Assembly (NCBI GenBank): GCA_036444495.1
Contig: JAZGBC010000078.1
Span: 1 to 5,355 of the forward strand
Source of the DNA: JAZGBC01 sp036444495
GTDB lineage: Bacteria; Pseudomonadota; Alphaproteobacteria; Kiloniellales; J153
Reading direction: 5' to 3'
Length of the DNA stretch: 5,355 nucleotides
Below the pieces are notes generated by a model. That model ran no database searches, was not told the DNA's origin, and was given only the letters and a program-made list of their open reading frames with translations. Position 1 is the first letter of the stretch, and each line of letters starts with the position of its first letter. Shown here piece after piece: positions 4,468-5,355 of the stretch. The position numbers and the translations under genes are program-made.

Positions 4468-5355
4468 TTATCCTTTCGGCACCCAGGGCATGGCGGGATC
4501 GCCATCGAACCAGAATTTCTGGTTATGGATTTTGCCGAGGAGTTCGGTGATTTCCGAAATGTCTTGCTTGAAGCTCTCCATCTCCTCTGCATGTTCCCGC
4601 TTTACCGATACCTGGTATGCATACGAACGAATGGACAATTCCTTCCTTAAGCAGATTTCGATGACGTTGATATCCGACGGATTCAGATTGAATTTCTTGT
4701 TGTATGTTGTGACTTCGATGCGTTCGACCCTGGCGGCGGATCGCTTGTAGGCCGGGGTTTGCGAGGCCTTGTCGAACGTGCCGCTGGTCAGCCGGTTTGC
4801 GGGCGCTTCAGCGAAGTGGAACGGGTAGAAGATTGCTCCCTCCGGTGTCCGATCGGTCACAAAGACCTTGACCTCGATCGAACCGCGCTTGGTGACGATG
4901 CGCCCCATGCAGCCGTCCTCCAGATCGTAGCGGCGCGCGTCCTCAGGGTGCACCTCGACCTCACCCTCGGGCCGCATATGATCCAGTCCGCGCGAACGCC
5001 GCGACATGGTGCCCGTGTGATAGTGCTCGAGCAACCTGCCCGTGTTGAGATTCAACGGATAGCGATCATCGGCCGCGTCCGCGCCCGCCTCGTCCTGGTT
5101 GACGGCATGGAACAAACCCTTGCCAGAGGGCGTCGGGAAGTTCTCCTCATAAAGGAAGCGGGTGCCGGGGTGCTCGGTATCAAGGCAGGGCCACTGCAGG
5201 CCGCTGCCACCGAGCCGATCAAAGCGCATGCCGGCGTAGGACGGCACCAGTGAAGAGATTTCATCCATGATTTCCTCGGCCCCCGGATAGCTCATGGGAT
5301 AGCCCATGGCGGTCGACACATCGCAAATGATTTCCCAGTCCGCCCGCGCCTCACC
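4468..5355 (-). CDS. fdhA: Formate dehydrogenase alpha subunit, C-terminal part only
   Basis: This is the 3' part of a molybdopterin-dependent formate dehydrogenase catalytic subunit (also named fdhF or fdsA in related systems); 295 residues are visible and the frame is open to the window edge, so the GTG at 5319 is not the true start. The segment DWEIICDVSTAMGYPMSYPG (residues 6-25), then GLQWPC (52-57), is typical of the end of the catalytic fold. The cofactor-binding C-terminal domain starts near residue 98 (YPLNLNTGR, HYHTGTMSRRS at 111-121) and includes VHPEDA (135-140), DGCMGRIVTKRGSIEV (147-162), and FYPFHFAEAPANRLT (176-190). The family usually ends soon after the segment at 200-212. 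Here about 82 residues follow (214-295), encoded by clearly AT-richer DNA. The active-site Cys/Sec and iron-sulfur motifs lie outside the window. The gene runs in the same direction as pnt, 194 bases upstream. Confidence 0.95.
   Translation of the reverse strand, partial: GEARADWEIICDVSTAMGYPMSYPGAEEIMDEISSLVPSYAGMRFDRLGGSGLQWPCLDTEHPGTRFLYEENFPTPSGKGLFHAVNQDEAGADAADDRYPLNLNTGRLLEHYHTGTMSRRSRGLDHMRPEGEVEVHPEDARRYDLEDGCMGRIVTKRGSIEVKVFVTDRTPEGAIFYPFHFAEAPANRLTSGTFDKASQTPAYKRSAARVERIEVTTYNKKFNLNPSDINVIEICLRKELSIRSYAYQVSVKREHAEEMESFKQDISEITELLGKIHNQKFWFDGDPAMPWVPKG
4471..4716 (-). other. Low-GC C-terminal extension of the formate dehydrogenase
   Basis: This part codes for residues 214-295 of the visible protein. 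By hand count positions 4421-4730 are about 45% GC, against about 62-65% in the fdh segments just upstream (4741-4860). The change falls where the usual family C-terminus ends. The peptide is rich in Lys, Glu, Ile, Asn and Ser, has a likely charged helix (about 251-278, KREHAEEMESFKQDISEI and on), and ends in an aromatic/proline segment (FWFDGDPAMPWVP, 281-293). I recognise no domain in it. It stays in frame with the enzyme and reads like real protein, so I see no sign of a simple frameshift. Confidence 0.65.

Noticed and set aside
4468..5319. Taking the formate dehydrogenase as a complete 283-residue protein starting at the GTG at 5319
   Set aside because: The frame stays open to the window edge and the residues before the GTG (DWEIICD) belong to the conserved family sequence, so the gene is truncated by the window.

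Overview
This is a GC-rich window (roughly 65-70% GC by eye over most of it) that reads as the chromosome of an alphaproteobacterium. The best evidence is the ribosomal protein S21 sequence, which is of alphaproteobacterial type, and a proton-translocating transhydrogenase split into three subunits (PntAA, PntAB, PntB) as in Rhodospirillum rubrum. A Rhodospirillales-like host is a reasonable guess, but the window does not prove it.

Layout, left to right. Positions 1-575, minus strand: a peptide deformylase (def) whose 3' end runs off the window. It carries an unusual repeat-encoded acidic loop. Positions 576-873: a divergent intergenic region of about 300 bp with no convincing gene. It holds an imperfect inverted repeat and a terminator-like hairpin whose left arm can also pair with sequence next to the rpsU ribosome binding site. 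Positions 874-1077, plus strand: rpsU (S21), starting with GTG. Positions 1078-1216: a convergent intergenic region with a compact GC hairpin and a nested 14-bp inverted repeat, probably where transcription from both sides ends. Positions 1217-4273, minus strand: the pntAA-pntAB-pntB operon, tightly packed (8-bp overlap, then a 14-bp gap). Positions 4274-4467: the operon's promoter and leader region, with a candidate sigma-70 type promoter and two hairpins with near-identical loops. Positions 4468-5355, minus strand: the C-terminal 295 residues of a formate dehydrogenase alpha subunit, cut by the right edge.

How the genes fit together. The Pnt complex sits in the inner membrane and uses the proton gradient to drive hydride transfer from NADH to NADP+, giving NADPH. 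The upstream formate dehydrogenase oxidises formate. If it is an NAD-linked type, it could feed NADH to the transhydrogenase, but the window does not show its partner subunits and the two units seem to be transcribed separately. S21 and peptide deformylase are housekeeping translation functions.

I see no CRISPR array, tRNA, rRNA, insertion sequence or phage gene. The most unusual points are the low-GC C-terminal extension of the formate dehydrogenase, the acidic tandem-repeat insert in the deformylase, and the structured leaders of pnt and rpsU.
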